Assembly: GCF_954871325.1 (NCBI RefSeq)
Contig: NC_088777.1
Coordinates: 12,935,366 to 12,999,365 of the forward strand
Direction of reading: 5' to 3'
Length of the DNA stretch: 64,000 bases
Source: Gordionus sp. m RMFG-2023
Taxonomy: Eukaryota > Nematomorpha > Gordioida > Chordodea > Parachordodidae
Shown: in pieces, positions 24,701 through 33,374 of the stretch
Numbering within the stretch: the first letter of the stretch is position 1
Layout: each line of letters begins with the position of its first letter
Program-made: the position numbers and the translations under genes
The notes under the pieces: generated by a model
Told to the model about the DNA's origin: nothing
The model's input: the letters and a program-made list of their open reading frames with translations, nothing else
Databases searched by the model: none

Positions 24701-26401
24701 TTGATGAGGCCATTATAAAGTTTCTATCTGTAATTTTACATCATAAGGCATTTCGAGAATTTTAGTTTTAATAAGTTCATTAGTATAATAAGATGTGTTT
24801 AATGGTACATATTATCATCATTAAAATTATTAAAAAAATAAATTCTTGCTGCACATTGTTATCCTCCTTTTTTAAAAAATACTAAACTGCATCTAAGGTA
24901 AATTTTCTTACAGTTTCATGTATCATTTGTATATGATTGTTCCCAGGAATTACTATTTAGATATTGTTGTAATTCAGAATGTATAAAGTGTTTCTTTAAA
25001 CCAGGTATATACTTAATTTTTTACTTTTCCATCCTTACTATTACCAGATTCTTCATAATAATCAGATGAATCTGAACAATATTCCTCAATTGATTTCAAT
25101 ACAGTCGAGTTAATTAAATCCATTTTTAAAGTTAGTGTTCAAAAAAATTAACCCCTCAATGGGCCTATTCAAAAACGAATACGAATCAAATAATGCATTA
25201 TTCATATTCGATTCGTTAACGAATGGAAAAATTTACTATTTAAATTCGAATAATTCGTTTTAAAAATATTAAATAATTCATGCGAAAAGATATTGACAGA
25301 ATTTTTAATATTTTATCAGGGGCGTCACTAGTCTACGATCTAATGGGCTCAAAAAATTTATTAAAATTATTTTCAAAATTACCTCTTTTTTTAGCTAACA
25401 TTATCCAAAATTACTTTTTTTTCTTAGTTATTATTATCTAAAATTACCTATGTTTTTTTAGCTTAAAGTGGTATTAAAAAAAATCAAAATTTTTAGGGGG
25501 CTCCCCTCCACTAATGATGTTACTGTATTTTTTTATTGCATACCTAATTTTAAACAACAAATTATCATAATAATCTGATAATAAAGAATTAGCGAAATTA
25601 AAATGCATGGCATGTTAATTAAATTTATAATGCCAAACCTTTTTAAGGCAAAAGATTTTCTTATTGTTGCTTCTTTATAAGACATGAGATTTATGCTAGC
25701 AAATTAGTTCTAACTATAGTTTATTTATAAATGTTAATCACATTACACATTAGATTGTTAGGAATAAAATTACAAATGATTATGCTTTATTAAAAAACAT
25801 ATTTTATTATTCATAACAAATATTCGATCAAATAATTCGATTCGAAAGTCGGATTATTATATTAAATTTACTATTCGTATTCGTTACTATACGATTCGAA
25901 AGTCGGATTATTATATTAAATTTACTATTCGTATTCGTTACTATACGATTCGAAGTATTCAAAGGGAATCTAATATTCGATTCGTTTTTAAAGGTATGTT
26001 CCCCAAGTATATATTAAAACTAGAAAATTATTTAACAAACCAACAATTTAAAATACGTCAAATCATACCCAAATTAATAAAACGTTAAAATTAATTATTA
26101 ACTACCCAAAAATTTAAAATACCTATCAAATGTTTTTCCTAAGCTAATTAAAATACTGCCCATTTTGATTAATTTGACTGTCCATTTCTTATCAAAAAAA
26201 ACTGCCCAAATAATTTGCCATCTTTATTTATTCCATTTCTTTCAAATAAATTACATTTATTATTTTATATTTTTAGATGATAAGAAATCTTTAAAACAAG
26301 TGATTGAACTCAAATTATTGACGAACATCCTGTTAGAAATCAATGAACAAACCGAAAATGTGAAAAAAAGCATACAAAATGAAACACCCAAAATTCAATA
26401 G
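9574..26401 (+). CDS. Mical: MICAL flavoprotein mono-oxygenase gene, multi-exon, 5' end not found
   Basis: Spliced gene for a MICAL protein, a FAD/NADPH mono-oxygenase that in known animals oxidises methionines of F-actin and binds Rab GTPases. Exons seen: 9574-9707, 10385-10723, 10921-11025, 11268-11408, 11825-11912, 12410-12588, 12694-12727 (tentative), 14983-15073, 16977-17229, 19155-19347, 19654-19920, 20258-21694, 22283-22447, 22601-22784, 23130-23206, 23327-about 23379, 26277-26401. Domain order is C-terminal half of the FAD domain, CH, LIM, a polar linker of about 480 residues and bMERB, the order of MICAL1-3. Splice phases agree at every junction except the one before the last exon. 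The N-terminal FAD part (GxGxxG, HLWPF) was not found in the 9.5 kb upstream, so it lies outside the window or was missed. Introns run from about 150 bp to 2.9 kb and host hAT elements and MITEs. Family assignment is firm; some exon edges are inferred. Confidence 0.92.
10385..10723 (+). CDS. Mical: MICAL exon: FAD domain, NVDRAALLSYA and GLVGD region
   Basis: 113 codons after acceptor ttgattcag, starting [20 protein letters not shown], then SYALRVAHF, and ending [34 protein letters not shown], before GAG|GTATAT. This matches MICAL (xDYxxxxxLLxxxNVDxxALLSYAxxAAxF, FDFTxMxxxE, LLxxLVGDxLLEPFW). GLVGD is the GD motif that contacts the FAD ribityl/pyrophosphate. Between the TDGVLP and [14 protein letters not shown] parts lies an extra charged stretch of roughly 28 residues rich in K/E/R/N (about 10490-10585) that human MICALs lack. 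There is no stop and the frame is intact. Confidence 0.95.
10921..11025 (+). CDS. Mical: MICAL exon: FAD domain PFWPLGTG motif
   Basis: 35 codons: [20 protein letters not shown] then [15 protein letters not shown]. It joins the previous exon's GDALLE to give the MICAL hallmark GDxLLEPFWPxGTGxxRGFLxxxDxAW, the last FAD-binding loop. Acceptor is ctccatag, donor CAA|GTTAAT, both phase 0. It is too short for an ORF search and was found by reading between the neighbouring exons. Confidence 0.93.
11268..11408 (+). CDS. Mical: MICAL exon: LAERESxYxLLxQTxPEN block
   Basis: 47 codons in phase 0. Reads [19 protein letters not shown], then a segment with [19 protein letters not shown] and LVKPFQ. In known MICALs this helical block (VLAERESxYxLLxQTxPENxxxNxxxYxxDPxTRYPNLNL) closes the mono-oxygenase domain. 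The donor is CAA|GTAAAGT. The acceptor chosen, taaaaag|TTATTG, gives TPLQ+LLAERES, matching SPLEVLAERES in vertebrates. A more pyrimidine-rich acceptor farther upstream (tttcag near 11180) puts a stop in the required phase. Confidence 0.94.
11825..11912 (+). CDS. Mical: MICAL exon: linker from FAD domain to CH domain
   Basis: Begins VRHLYDTES directly after ...KPFQ of the preceding exon, giving the conserved KPxQVRHLYDT junction of MICALs. It continues with a polar stretch ending PKKFRKS plus one nucleotide, then the donor G|GTAAACG. Acceptor is tatattag. The end is in phase 1, as the next exon needs. The linker is shorter than in vertebrate MICALs. Confidence 0.88.
12410..12588 (+). CDS. Mical: MICAL exon: divergent CH (calponin homology) domain
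   Basis: Reads [20 protein letters not shown], then RANI..., and later [20 protein letters not shown]. Lined up with MICAL CH domains it keeps the core W-x2-x-(L/F)-A-x-I-x-(H/F)-R-Y/F-R-x2-I, then LAF-x-I-A...LGI-x-LI-x-G-x-x-A, but many usual residues are changed. Entry phase (2 nt after tccttcaag) fits the preceding exon, and the exon ends at a strong donor, GTAAGTTTT. The first CH helix (LLxWCQxQT) is missing or unrecognised. The CH call is an inference from motif spacing and position. Confidence 0.72.
12694..12727 (+). CDS. Possible MICAL micro-exon, end of CH domain
   Basis: A 34-nt candidate: acceptor gaaaagag, reading [11 protein letters not shown] plus one base, donor G|GTATCTG. It starts in phase 0 and ends in phase 1, exactly what is needed to join the CH exon (ends phase 0) to the exon at 14983 (enters in phase 1). 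The CH domain should end about here with a YLxxF-type helix. The evidence is phase fit only. Confidence 0.4.
12749..14862. mobile_element. hAT element (outer copy) in a MICAL intron, split by a related copy
   Basis: Left end tatgttgtaaacgaatgaac near 12749 and right end caacacta near 14862 carry the same terminal words as the inner element. Both flanks are rich in gaacgcgttc motifs. Its right part (14640-14760) is the inverse of the inner copy's 13680-13740. The possible target duplication is imperfect (aataaaaa against aatattat), which suggests an older insertion. Confidence 0.65.
13533..14577 (-). mobile_element. hAT element nested in a relative, exact 8-bp duplication
   Basis: Terminal inverted repeat tagtgctgtaaac / gtttacaacacta, flanked by exact 8-bp duplications aattttat (13525-13532 and 14578-14585). 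Subterminal gaacgcgttc palindromes repeat on both sides. Minus-strand ORF 13811-14053 encodes a hAT C-terminus: [20 protein letters not shown], then [18 protein letters not shown]. The upstream transposase is lost, so at about 1.05 kb it is a non-autonomous or decayed copy. Confidence 0.88.
14983..15073 (+). CDS. Mical: MICAL exon: acidic linker between CH and LIM
   Basis: Reads [20 protein letters not shown] then PPIYEEDDY, bounded by ttaactag and TATAG|GTTTTT. The acidic, Tyr/Asn-rich content and raised GC against the flanks support coding. Its 2-nt overhang joins the first base of the exon at 16977 to make a Ser codon, keeping the frame. No domain is recognised. Confidence 0.65.
16577..16792. 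repeat. GC-rich MITE family, copy 2 in a MICAL intron
   Basis: Bounded by inverted ends atcagagacctgcagg and aaaggtctctgat. The core is a large palindrome: aatttttatagttaataatg and its inverse about 60 bases on. It is the clearest copy of the family. Confidence 0.8.
16977..17229 (+). CDS. Mical: MICAL exon: basic linker before the LIM domain
   Basis: About 84 codons after acceptor ttgtgtag. Reads [20 protein letters not shown]..., contains a lysine-rich patch ([19 protein letters not shown]) and ends HATLSLVER before GA|GTATGT. It enters in phase 2 and ends in phase 0, agreeing with both neighbours. The lysine-rich patch lies where vertebrate MICALs have a basic linker with nuclear import signals; that parallel is inference. 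Confidence 0.72.
17363..18140 (-). mobile_element. hAT transposase fragment in a MICAL intron
   Basis: Minus-strand reading from about 18130 down gives segments such as [49 protein letters not shown] and [13 protein letters not shown], the DDE-proximal part of ZBED/hAT transposases (T-x-D-x-W-(S/T)-(S/T)-K). Near 17363 caggggcatatagtagcgag with a G-rich tail resembles the left terminus of a hAT. The reading frame is interrupted. Confidence 0.6.
18633..18818. repeat. GC-rich MITE family, copy 3 in a MICAL intron
   Basis: Starts atcagagggccggg and ends gtacctctgcaggtctctg, with gggccggggccattattagc and ctataaaaatcaaaaataaa between. Confidence 0.75.
19155..19347 (+). CDS. Mical: MICAL exon: LIM domain, first zinc finger and start of second
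   Basis: Contains [20 protein letters not shown] followed by [20 protein letters not shown]. It fits the MICAL-type LIM pattern CxFCxxxxYxMxxxxxEGxxxHxxCxKCxxCxxxLxLxxY, with ligands C-x2-C, H-x2-C, C-x2-C. The exon ends ATAG|GTTTGT in phase 1. Acceptor aaaataaag at 19154 is weak but sits behind a long pyrimidine tract and gives phase 0, matching the exon ending at 17229. Confidence 0.93.
19654..19920 (+). CDS. Mical: MICAL exon: end of LIM domain and following segment
   Basis: Starts by completing the split codon, reading [20 protein letters not shown], which supplies the last two zinc ligands (C-x3-C; usual spacing is 2) and completes the LIM domain. The remainder ([19 protein letters not shown], then [14 protein letters not shown]) is not a known domain. 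Acceptor is a textbook pyrimidine run ending ttacag. Donor is AAAG|GTTTAC, phase 1. Confidence 0.88.
20258..21694 (+). CDS. Mical: MICAL large exon: long polar, probably disordered linker
   Basis: About 479 codons open from acceptor aattttag to donor GAAA|GTAAAT. Rich in Ser, Asn, Lys, Asp and Thr, with a basic run ([17 protein letters not shown], near 20890) and scattered Cys. There is no recognisable domain. MICAL proteins normally have a long, poorly conserved, disordered region between LIM and bMERB, and this fits. The end [14 protein letters not shown] precedes the splice. Reading on through the donor would give a stop at 21745-21747, so a shorter isoform is possible. The reverse-strand ORF at 20871-21107 is a shadow of this exon. 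Confidence 0.88.
22283..22447 (+). CDS. Mical: MICAL exon: acidic segment before bMERB
   Basis: Reads [20 protein letters not shown], later [19 protein letters not shown]. Acceptor ccttacag, donor ATAG|GTAACA, phase 1 in and out, consistent with both neighbours. No domain is known. GC content is well above the surrounding intron. Confidence 0.82.
22601..22784 (+). CDS. Mical: MICAL exon: start of bMERB domain
   Basis: After tatataacag reads [19 protein letters not shown], then [20 protein letters not shown] and [16 protein letters not shown], ending GA|GTAAAT in phase 2. KVQxxA...E...LxRxHxxx is the start of the bMERB (bivalent Mical/EHBP Rab binding) coiled coil, where vertebrate MICALs read KVQxxARxQ...LKRLHRAQ. 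The helix appears a few residues shorter than in vertebrates. Confidence 0.82.
23130..23206 (+). CDS. Mical: MICAL exon: bMERB central helix
   Basis: Enters in phase 2 after tttacttag and reads [20 protein letters not shown] then [24 protein letters not shown] (joined to the next exon) lines up with the bMERB core LVxxKNxLVRxExELxxxAxxLELE. Donor GAAG|GTTTTT, phase 1. An alternative frame ([19 protein letters not shown]) looks protein-like but does not satisfy the splice phase. Confidence 0.7.
23327..23379 (+). CDS. Mical: MICAL exon: bMERB helix, coiled coil
   Basis: With the preceding split codon reads [18 protein letters not shown], a heptad-type helix matching the bMERB segment AxxLELExxQxxLxxxLR. 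The 3' edge is uncertain: a GT follows AAT at 23380, and weaker GT sites lie a few codons farther on. A further candidate exon at 23514 ([11 protein letters not shown]) could follow but its donor phase does not fit the last exon. Confidence 0.6.
23940..24080. repeat. 'gtaacgagtaat' terminal-type repeat
   Basis: taacgagtaatgtaaaacgt ... gtaacacttaccgttag ... tttgtaacg shares words with 40960-41110 (ctcgttattcgttac, gtaacgagttactc). It is probably one end of a DNA transposon family. A minus-strand acidic reading at 25005-25125 ([28 protein letters not shown]) may belong to the same element. It lies in the last MICAL intron. Confidence 0.4.
25162..25995 (-). mobile_element. Decayed hAT of the 'ggcctattcaaa' family
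   Basis: Left end gggcctattcaaaaacgaat matches the element at 33375. The right end, tcgtttttaaaggtat near 25995, is diverged. Minus-strand sequence at 25630-25710 is a decayed relative of the C-terminal transposase region of that element. A 58-bp unit (gattcgaaagtcggattatt...) is tandemly duplicated at about 25836-25950. It contains a nested MITE at 25317-25525. Confidence 0.65.
25317..25525. mobile_element. 209-bp hAT-type MITE nested in the decayed hAT
   Basis: Ends caggggcgtcactagtc and the inverse of cagtaacatcattagtg form a diverged 17-18 bp inverted repeat related to the cagtggcgta ends at 56680. Flanks tattttat and tatttttt give a 7/8 target duplication. Confidence 0.55.
26277..26401 (+). 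CDS. Mical: MICAL last exon: C-terminal bMERB helix and stop
   Basis: After atatttttag reads [20 protein letters not shown] then [21 protein letters not shown] and a TAG stop. It resembles the last bMERB helix (EExxxLxxxLExVExRDxLVxLLEExRxxE), which forms the second Rab-binding site. It needs a phase-1 donor upstream that was not pinned down, and the intervening 2.9-kb intron carries three nested transposons. No clear AATAAA was picked out after the stop. Confidence 0.78.
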
Positions 26402-26464
26402 AGAATAATAGAAAGTGTGAGGTTGGTTTAAAAATAACATATCATGGACCTAAAACACAGGCCA

Positions 26465-27450
26465 TTTTGGCATTCCGTTCCGGTCAAAATAATTGTTCCG
26501 TTCCAGTCTTCGGAACGTTCTTAGTTTAAATCTACACATTTTAATTAATCTTTATTTAATTATTAAATGAACCAATTATTACATCGAAGCTTCTAAAAGG
26601 TTATTATTTATATTGGTTCTCTATGGTGTTAGTTTTAATTTGAGTGCCGAAAAACAACGTATAACACTTACCTGGCTATGGATGATATTTTATTATTAGC
26701 ATTAAATTAAAAAAAAGCAGTTAAATAAATTTTCCAAATTTGATAATGTTTCCCCTCTTCTTAATTTTTTAATCTACTACTTGTTTGCTAATTGTTACCA
26801 CTTTGTTACTATTGTATAGTTTAATATGATTAATGATTATTTATTATTATTTTAAAAAAATTATATAAAAAAATAAAAAGAACTTATTAAATATGCAACT
26901 TCTTTTTTTTTTTAAATATTCGACTTTTTTATTATTTTTAAAAAAAATATTATAAAATAAATTATATAATTTACAGAGGATTAAAAAATATATATTAAAA
27001 TGTATAAAAAAAATATATATATATTTTAAAAAAAGGTGGGTATATATCATCCAAGAGAAGAGTGAATGCTTAAAAAATTAGACCGGCAAATTTCCAGGGA
27101 AATCTGCTGGCGAAGGTAAAATCCTTCATTGGGGTCCCCTGAGATCTGTCTCATTTTTTTCCCTATGATTTTGATGAAATTGAGGGCCTTTTCCAAACAT
27201 GCCTTGGGTATTGGTAACGATAGGAATGAACAAAGTGTTGGCGAGGCCAGCGTATTTATTTTTTTTAAGGATTTCTGCCTTTTCGATAGCAGAAAATTAG
27301 AGGTTAATATGCAACTTATAGATAAATTAAATTTTTTTTATTTAATTAATAGAAATAAATAAGAATTTTGTATATATTTTTAGGAAAGTTCCGGGAAGTT
27401 TCGGTTCCGTTATTTACTCAAAGTTCCGTTCCATGTTTCTGCATTAATTA
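26465..27450. mobile_element. Element with 'gttccgttcc' ends just after MICAL
   Basis: Left part cattccgttccggtc...ttccgttccagtcttcgg (26475-26515) and right part aagtttcggttccg...aaagttccgttccatg (27385-27445) frame about 1 kb of AT-rich DNA that includes the LINE fragment. Exact termini and target duplication were not determined. Confidence 0.4.
27047..27310 (-). mobile_element. LINE ORF2-type C-terminal fragment, frameshifted
   Basis: On the minus strand one frame reads AIEKAEILKKNKYAGLANTL then FIPIVTNTQGMFGK. The next frame continues KALNFIKIIGKKMRQISGDP, NEGFYLRQQISLEICRSNFL, ending in a stop at 27047-27049. This resembles the segment after the reverse transcriptase domain of some invertebrate LINE polyproteins (FVPxxxETLGxxG...FI..LG..I...TGDPRE..FLFQRLS...QRFNAV). 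A single frameshift separates the two parts near 27180. No reverse transcriptase domain is present. The family call is from memory of that motif and is moderately sure. Confidence 0.5.
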
Positions 27451-30400
27451 ATATTTATCATATTGTTAAGTATGACGGAATGTTACAGCGGGCAAAAATA
27501 TATTTTACTAAATTTTGAAAGTTGTTAATCTGAAAAGGGAAAGAAAAACTAAGTTAAAAATTGTTTGAATTTAAAAATTCTGATTTTCAAGTGTATAATG
27601 AATTTCTTCTTTTGTATTTATCATTTCCAGATATAAATGGAATAAACTGACATTTTCAAGCTGCCTACCGCATATGGAAAAAAATAATCTCATATAATTG
27701 TAATATTTATTATTCTGCATTTCATTTTTATACAATTCTACATTAAAATTATCGATAGTTTTATTTTTTCATATTCCTAGGGATCAATCATGTCAAAAAA
27801 AATTATTTTATTTAATATACGGCATTTATTTATTGTATATAATGATCTATATAATAGAGAAGTAATTTCATATTAAAATCGTGTTATTTATCATATATTT
27901 TTTTTATAGTAAAACATAATAACTTTTGATAAAAAAAAATTTATACTCAAAAACGGAATATTTTACGAAATCTCAAATAAAATATTTCAACAATTTTGAT
28001 TTATTTATTATTTTAGGACTATAACTATTGGTATTAACCAGTGATCTTTTCTAAATTTAATTGTTTTATGATTAAAACGCATGTTTAATTTAAATGAATC
28101 AAACCCTAAGAGGGGCAGAGACAAATCAGAGTTATAAATCTTTTACACTGTGGCCACAATCTAATTTTTCAAAGTAACCGCTTATTGCATTGTTTTTATT
28201 TTTATATGAGAAGAAGGTATAAGACCGATCTTAGTGTTTTTAATTAAGAGGGCCAACCGGTCAGACTCATTTAGAGGATTTAATCGTACCTCTGTCTGAA
28301 CCGAATAATAATATTCGTTATTCGAATTAACTTGGCCTGAATTTTAAATAAATCCTCCTAATAAGTCGTACTATTTGCTCGACACGACTAGTTATTAAAC
28401 ACTAACCGAAAATTTTTTATCTTGTTCGTCTTGACTATTTAGAAAAAATATGTAATGTAATTTCTTTAAAAATTGTTAGTCGCAATTATCTATTATACAT
28501 TTTAAGAATCTGTTATGATGAAATATTTTTCTTTCCGGCCCTAAGAAATAGGTATGTATACCAATTTAGTATATGGTTTACTTTACTTTTTGGGTTTTAG
28601 TATATTATTTTATATAAACCAATTAAACATTATATTTTTAATTTTATAATTATTTAGATTTCTAATTGTAATAATTTACGACTAAAGCGTTTACACAATA
28701 TCATTTATGGTATCATGACAATTTGGCATGGCGACAATTCTGCGCATTTTATTTAATTAAAATAAATATAAAAGCTTTAATACAAAAAGTTTAAAGAAAA
28801 ATTATTCTCCAAGATTTTGTAATATTTTACCTTGAATTATGATAAATTTGTGAGCCATAGTATATTAATTATATAAAATAAAAATATTTTATTAATATCA
28901 CCGAAACTAGACATGGGTTATAGGTGTCGTCATGGGTTATTTATATATATATTAGTTAAAATATTGGGCTTTTAGGATTTTCCTCCTATTTCCAAAACTA
29001 TAGGTTTAAATACTCTGATCCTTTTAAATATAATTGTTATTGAAGAGCTATAAAAAAACTAGACGAAGCAAATTTTACAAATAATTTTAATGTAGGTTTA
29101 TTCTTCACATTACCGTAGAAAATATAATTAATAAATTAATATAAAAATTTTTTGAAAAATAAAAATTTTAGAAATATGAAAAATACTCGGGGGTGCTTTT
29201 AAGCCTTTACCGGTGCTTGTTTTGCATCTCTTTTTTAAAAAATTTTTAATATTTTTTATCGAAAAATCTAAATCAATGAAATTACATTATAAAATATCTT
29301 AAATGTACCAGGGACATCTATTTTATATATCACCTGGTACAATTTGTTGCCAGTTAGTATTATAATTTACATTAAAACAAGTTACCATCTTCATATAATT
29401 TCGGGCCCTTATAAACTCGTGGCTTCTGGTGTTAGAAACATTTAAAAAAATTTATATGCATGTTTAAAAAATAGGATGCATTATAGAGATAATATTTATA
29501 GTGAATGTCATATCATTGTAGTTATTTTTGAAGTAATATAATAGAACTAGTAACTGGAATTACTTATAACTAAACCAGATTATAAATTTGGACACTCTTT
29601 TTAGTCAAATGTTAATAGATATATAAAGCGAAAATATCGTTAACTAAGCTACAATATTATTACCTATAATGACCGAAAATATTTCCAGAAGTAGGTGTTT
29701 TTAAGGGGCTAGAAATCAGAAGATACTACCAGAACCAATGATTATTGGTTATTATACTCTGGTACTGGGCTAACTTTATTGGATCCTTGGATAATAAGAT
29801 GTATAAATTATGTTGATTAAATTTCAAGAAATAAAAATAACTAATTTAAGGAACCCTTTAAACAAAAATTATTCTATTCTCTACCCGCTATTAAATTAAA
29901 TTTTAATTTTTATAAAAATCTCAAAATTATTGATTAATAAAAGAATATTACCGAGAAGCACCAAAATACTTTACCTATTATCGGAAAGAAAGTATAAATA
30001 AAGTGTATCATAATGAATACATTGAGCATTTTGTTTAAAGAATCTTAATTTTAAGTTATAGGAGGCTAGCAAGCGCTTTATTTATGTTTTAATTTAAATA
30101 TATACGTAATTTTTATATATTCTTAATGGCTGGTTAGCTATAAAGTTTAGATGAGTATCGATTTAATAATTTAGTCTTAAAAATTTTGATTCATTATCCT
30201 TTTAATATTAAAAAAATATTTGAAAGATTTAATAATATAATTTTTTTAAATGGTTTCTTTTAAAAAATTTTAACGCAACAAGTCCCTTTGGGATATATCA
30301 GAAGCGAATATCGAAATAAAATTTATATTTAATTTCGATCTGAATCAAATGTACCAATTATTATGACACTCTTTTTTTATATCATTGGCTAGAGTAATTA

Positions 30401-31970
30401 TGCACATTTGACCGTTAGTAAAAAAATCCATAATATATCATATTTATATTAAAAAACAGACATAATTCATCAGTATTATCATTTATAAGTTATAATTAAT
30501 TTATAAGATTGAAAGAAGTAGGAATAGGAACAAAAAATTAAGTACCTGTTTAAAAATTTTCATAGCATAATTGTTAGCTAATCATTTTTATTTTTAAGTA
30601 TAAGTTATAATTGAAAGTTATTGACCCTCATATTTTTGAAATATTTTTCGAATGATTAATTTATAACCTGGCCTGGGCAAAAAATGAAATTCAGAGCGCA
30701 GGAAATATTACTTTTTTGGAACACGGGCCTGAAAATGGGTATATATCTGCAGATCTCTAAATATTTGACTATTACATTCTAAGCTAGTGGATTTAAGAAT
30801 ATTGATATAGTTTAATATTTATAGTGGTTATTGTTCAGCAATACACCTTTAATTGAAGAGTTAAAACTTATAAGTAAAAATCAAATCCATATAAATACGG
30901 CTGGATTATTTGATGAACAAAAATATAAATAAGAAGGAACAAAAAGTTATAATATGAAATGCATAAATAGGATTCAATTAATTAGCTAAGAATTCTAGTC
31001 GGGTTAGCCAGTAAGAGAAATGTAATTTTTTTCTAACTGCTTTATAATTGCAAAATAAATAAAATTTGGAGAAAAATATAACAGATGTCATTAAAATTAT
31101 CCAAAATTATCTTTTCATGAATTTCCCGATAATTGTAAATATTTTGTCAATCGTCAAGCAAAAAAATAAATAATTGTACTACATAAAATGTCAAAAAATA
31201 ATTTAATCATTTTAATTGGTATTTTTGTCAGAAAAAATAAACATTGAAAGTGGAAAAAAATTTATTGTAAAAAAAAAATATTTTTTAAAAAAGCGCGAAA
31301 GAATTGGAAGTGGTACCGAGTGCCGTGTGTGCGTTAAATCGTTAAATCAACTCATTCTCAATAATCCCATAGGTTAAAATTCTCGATTTTATTTGTTTGT
31401 AAATGTTAATTTACCTGTGCTGAAATATAAAAATTTGGACATTTTAATACATTTATATTCATTTATGACTTGAGAAGATTAAAATCTATGTTCATAAATA
31501 ATAAATTAAGTCATTGAGAATTAATTGATCGAGATTTTGTCATTTTCTATTTATTTTTTTGAAAAGGCAGACATTTTAATTTTTTTTTTTTAAAAAAATG
31601 CAGAATTCTCTTTTTTTAAATGTGATAATTATAATAAACTCTCTTTGTATGTTTGCGAATTTTTTTTGTTAAAGACAACTTTTTATAAAATTAAATATAA
31701 TTAAAAAAACTGATTTGATGAAAAGTTTAGATTCGTCAAATTAAAAATAACTAATGAAAAATAATTTAATTAGATAATTTTATAATAATTAATAATAGTA
31801 TTTGAAATTACTGTAAAAATTTTTTTAAAAAAGTAAATAAATGAAATATGAAAAAAGACGATTGCAATATTCTGAATGGCAAATCAGCAAATTGCCTTTA
31901 TAAAATGATATTCGTGAGATGCCTCGAAGTAAAAAATAAAAATATATGCATTTCAAGGCTGCGAACCCGA
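27451..31970. other. AT-rich region with few features
   Basis: Mostly A/T filler. 28230-28400 has short GC-richer words (gggccaaccggtcagac). 30667-30760 is a partial copy of the GC-rich MITE family (cctggcctgggcaaaa...tgcagatctcta). No coding-like stretch was recognised. Confidence 0.45.
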
Positions 31971-32070
31971 ATCTTCAATCCATTATGATTTTACTGAACC
32001 GAACCAAACCCCTTTAAAAAATTTACGTTCCGGTTTTGGTTCTAAGAATTATATAAGACAATTATGAAAT
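31970..32070. repeat. hAT terminus of the 'gaaccgaaccaaacc' type
   Basis: gcgaacccgaatcttcaatc ... actgaaccgaaccaaacccc ... gttccggttttggttc is the same word style as 7955-8030 and 32585-32735. One end of a decayed element. Confidence 0.4.
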
Positions 32071-32395
32071 TTATTAAAGGGATGATCTTAACATTAATAA
32101 ATGGAACCATGATTAACACTGAAAATTTTAAACAGCATAGATAGTTTCAAATACTTAGTAAGAATCCATAACCACTCAATATTATGGCCTAAAACAAAAA
32201 AATAAGGTTAAGGTTGTCTCCTGGTTCGATTTAATTTTGATACTTAGGAAACAGCTTTTGAACTAGGACCATATTTTGGTTTGTTTCAAGTATTTGGTGG
32301 CATTGTTATTTTTCATATTATTTTTTTACTTTTTAAGCTAGTTGAAACTATATAGCTGCTGTTTAGTAATAAGTCAAACCAGGACATGACCTTAA

Positions 32396-32503
32396 GGATG
32401 GATTAGGTGGGATGATGCAATGACAGATTTTGATGGAGGCATATATTGTGAGAATATTAGGGATACAGGGATCATTCGAGCGCTTAAAGGGAAACGTCTA
32501 TAA
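32396..32503 (+). CDS. Short unassigned coding-like segment (possible last exon)
   Basis: A GC-richer island open for 35 codons to a TAA: GWIRWDDAMTDFDGGIYCEN then IRDTGIIRALKGKRL. Composition differs sharply from the AT-rich flanks, and an AG (ccttaag) lies just before it. No family is recognised. It could be a host exon or a transposon fragment; neighbouring hAT ends make the second possible. Confidence 0.25.
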   Translation, partial: GWIRWDDAMTDFDGGIYCENIRDTGIIRALKGKRL

Positions 32504-32584
32504 AATCAAAATTATACTTGTTAATTTAAAACCAATATCTCATTTTGTTCCAATTATATTTATTTGACTTTGATGGTTATATTC

Positions 32585-33110
32585 AGGGATCCAAACCGAA
32601 ACTGAACCGAACCGTTAAACCGCTAAAACCGGTATTTTTTATCGAACCTCAACCAAACCTAAACCGTTAAAAAATTCTAGCCGAACCTGAACGAACCCCT
32701 ATAATGTCTCTGAACCGGTTCGAGCCTCATGATTTTATATTTATAAAACAATATGCAAGTTATTATTATTAGTATATTGAAAAAATTTCAATTACATTCA
32801 AATTATTTTAAAGATTATCATCAATCACATTTGATTGATAAGTGTCGGTCATAATTTTTATAAACTTTAGTATATTGTCATTTTACAACATTTTTTTTAA
32901 ATATTTTAAGCTTGTAAGTTATAATGCTTAGAGAAAAATTAAATCCAAAATATTATTATAAATGACCCATCAAATCTGATATCATATTTTGGCAGTGCCG
33001 GCTACCCAAGTCAGTGTGGAAAGATGCTTAATTAAATTTATACTATCTCCTCATAGTTTAATTTGAGTGAGACGAATTTTGAAAATTTAAGTTAAAAAAA
33101 GTAAAATATT
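32585..33110 (+). mobile_element. hAT remnant: terminus plus transposase C-terminus
   Basis: Starts cagggatccaaaccgaaact, a hAT-like end rich in gaaccg words. At 32990-33030 the plus strand reads LAVPATQVSVERCLIKF, the hAT PAT-x-V-x-x-ER motif. The element is short and broken, related to the remnant at 7695-8040. Confidence 0.6.
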
Positions 33111-33374
33111 GTTCATATTAAAATTAATCATTGATATATATTCTTATTCTTATCTTTATATTTATAAATTTAATATTATTTTATAATGAGCAACTTTGTT
33201 ATAGGATAGTTATTTAACTTTAAATATAACTATAATTTGATTCTATCATATATTCACTTTCCAATTTAAATTATTTAAGTATTTTTATTTTACTTAATAT
33301 AATTACTAATCAAATATTATATTCTAAATCAATTAATAAAATATAATTTATTTTAAATCATTATTATAATTCAC

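Noticed and set aside
26847-27050. 67-codon reverse ORF, Phe/Ile/Lys-rich
   Set aside because: Low-complexity A/T runs with no motif; expected by chance.
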